Assembly: GCA_025455795.1 (NCBI GenBank)
Contig: JALOLW010000206.1
Location: 1-7,247 of the forward strand
Source: Spirosomataceae bacterium
GTDB taxonomy: Bacteria; Bacteroidota; Bacteroidia; Cytophagales; Spirosomataceae
Length of the DNA stretch: 7,247 nucleotides
Reading direction: 5' to 3'
Positions 6,150 through 7,247 of the stretch are shown piece by piece. How positions within the stretch are numbered: position 1 is the first letter of the stretch; each line of letters starts with the position of its first letter. The position numbers were made by a program, and so were the translations under genes. The notes below the pieces were generated by a model. The model saw only the letters and a list, made by a program, of their open reading frames with translations. It was not told where the DNA came from and did no database searches.

Positions 6150-7247
6150 ATGAGCAAACATTTATCATACTTTCGGACGGTCTTTTTGGGGCTGTTCCTA
6201 CTGGCAATCCAAACTACGCTATGGGCGCAAAGCCGAATCAGTGGCAATGTCACCGATGGCAATAAGCAGCCACTCGCAGGTGTATCGGTATTAGTAAAAG
6301 GTACTACCACGGGTACATCTACCGACGGCAACGGTAACTACTCCCTCACTGTACCGTCGGGCAGTACGTTGGTGTTCAGCTTTATAGGCTATGGCACCAA
6401 AGACGTGATAGTGGGCAATCAGACCCAAATCAACGTGTCGCTGCTTGAAAGTGCCGAGGCCCTCCAAGAAGTAGTGGTGACTGCCCTCGGTATCAAAAAA
6501 GAAGCCAAAAAACTGGGTTACGCCACCACGACCATCGCCCCGGCGGCCATGACCGAAAACCGCACGCCCAACTTCATCAATGCCTTGCAAGGCAAGATTG
6601 CGGGGGTCAATATTTCGGGACTTGGTACGGGGCCAGCGGGTACCAGTAAAATCAGGATTCGGGGGCAATCTTCGATTTCGGGGCAGAACAACCCGCTCAT
6701 CGTTATCAACGGTGTACCGATTGACAACACCAACTTTGGCACTAACCCCGGCAACGCTGCTTCCGACAACTCAATCGGCGTGCGCGGGGGTGGTAACACT
6801 TCCGACGGAGGCGACGGCCTAAGTTCTATCAACCCCGATGACATCGAAAGCATGACCGTACTCAAAGGCGCAACCGCCGCCGCACTTTACGGCTCACGGG
6901 CCAAAGACGGGGTCATTATGATTACGACCAAAACCAAAGGCGACAGCAAAGGCATCGGCGTAACAGTCAATAGCAACTATACCAACGAAACGCCGCTTGA
7001 CTTTACCGACTACCAAATGGAATACGGCCAAGGCGAAAACGGTGTGCGCCCCACCGCCCCCAACCCTACGTCGGGTCAGTGGTCGTTTGGCGAAAAAATC
7101 CAACCCGGTATGACGCATATTTTGTACAACAACCTGACCGTACCGTATGTGGCTCAAAGTGACCGTATCCGTAAGTTTTTCCGTAATGGCTCCAATTTCA
7201 CCAACACCGTATCGTTGGCGTCCAATTCCGAAAAAGGTGGCTTCAAC
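6150..7247 (+). CDS. SusC/RagA-type TonB-linked outer membrane protein (N-terminal part, runs off the right edge)
   Basis: The first 366 residues of a protein that usually has about 950-1100. It is an outer membrane beta-barrel that imports sugars, glycans or peptides with energy from TonB, normally with a SusD-type lipoprotein encoded just downstream. Residues 1-26 are a signal peptide (MSKHLSYFRTVFLGLFLLAI, then QTTLWA) with likely cleavage before Gln27. Residues 28-100 are a carboxypeptidase-regulatory-like beta domain (RISGNVTD, PLAGVSVLVKGTTTGTSTDG, FSFIGYGTKDV). EVVVTALGIKK (107-117) is the TonB-box region, and the plug domain follows (NALQGKIAGVNI, IRIRGQSSISG, PLIVINGVPID, then SINPDDIESMTVLKGATAAA and LYGSRAKDGVIMITTK). 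The barrel starts after about residue 265. The ATG at 6150 is preceded by an A-rich stretch. The substrate cannot be read from this part. Family assignment is secure; the frame is intact to the window end. Confidence 0.96.
   Translation, partial: MSKHLSYFRTVFLGLFLLAIQTTLWAQSRISGNVTDGNKQPLAGVSVLVKGTTTGTSTDGNGNYSLTVPSGSTLVFSFIGYGTKDVIVGNQTQINVSLLESAEALQEVVVTALGIKKEAKKLGYATTTIAPAAMTENRTPNFINALQGKIAGVNISGLGTGPAGTSKIRIRGQSSISGQNNPLIVINGVPIDNTNFGTNPGNAASDNSIGVRGGGNTSDGGDGLSSINPDDIESMTVLKGATAAALYGSRAKDGVIMITTKTKGDSKGIGVTVNSNYTNETPLDFTDYQMEYGQGENGVRPTAPNPTSGQWSFGEKIQPGMTHILYNNLTVPYVAQSDRIRKFFRNGSNFTNTVSLASNSEKGGFN

Overview
The window looks like chromosomal DNA of a member of the Bacteroidota, most likely Cytophagales-like (the genus cannot be fixed from sequence alone). 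The evidence is a SusC/RagA-type TonB-linked outer membrane protein, one exact Bacteroidota-type promoter (TTTG-N20-TACCTTTG), A/T-rich start regions without Shine-Dalgarno motifs, and a G/C-run inverted repeat of a kind I recall as common in these genomes.

Layout, left to right. (1) At 1-46 on the minus strand the first 15 codons of a gene run off the window; they resemble the N-terminus of DUF433 antitoxin-like proteins. (2) 105-2952, minus strand: a tight three-gene operon for a split proton-translocating NAD(P) transhydrogenase, in transcription order pntA part 1 (NAD-binding domain I), pntA part 2 (first membrane part) and pntB (second membrane part plus NADP-binding domain III). The first gene appears to start with TTG. 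(3) 2953-3184: a 232-bp non-coding stretch holding a palindrome and a weak candidate promoter for the operon, and a strong terminator for the next gene that shares an arm with a second hairpin. (4) 3185-3412, minus strand: a small PspC-domain membrane protein with its own clear promoter at 3489-3520. (5) 3589-6018, minus strand: an AraC-family regulator followed 42 bp later by an FGGY-family gluconokinase; a long imperfect hairpin covers the junction and supplies the last codons of the regulator. (6) 6150 to the right edge, plus strand: the first 366 residues of a SusC-like outer membrane protein, divergent from the regulator across 131 bp.

The transhydrogenase would use the proton motive force to make NADPH from NADH. 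The AraC regulator, kinase and SusC gene form a plausible sugar-acid or glycan uptake and phosphorylation locus: the kinase makes 6-phosphogluconate, and the regulator could act on both directions from the shared intergenic region. That functional link is inferred from layout. I see no CRISPR array, tRNA, rRNA or insertion sequence. The most unusual items are the three-arm hairpin region, the palindrome ahead of pntA, the hairpin that forms the end of the AraC gene, and an altered nucleotide-binding motif in the kinase. Nothing here amounts to a clearly new biological system.
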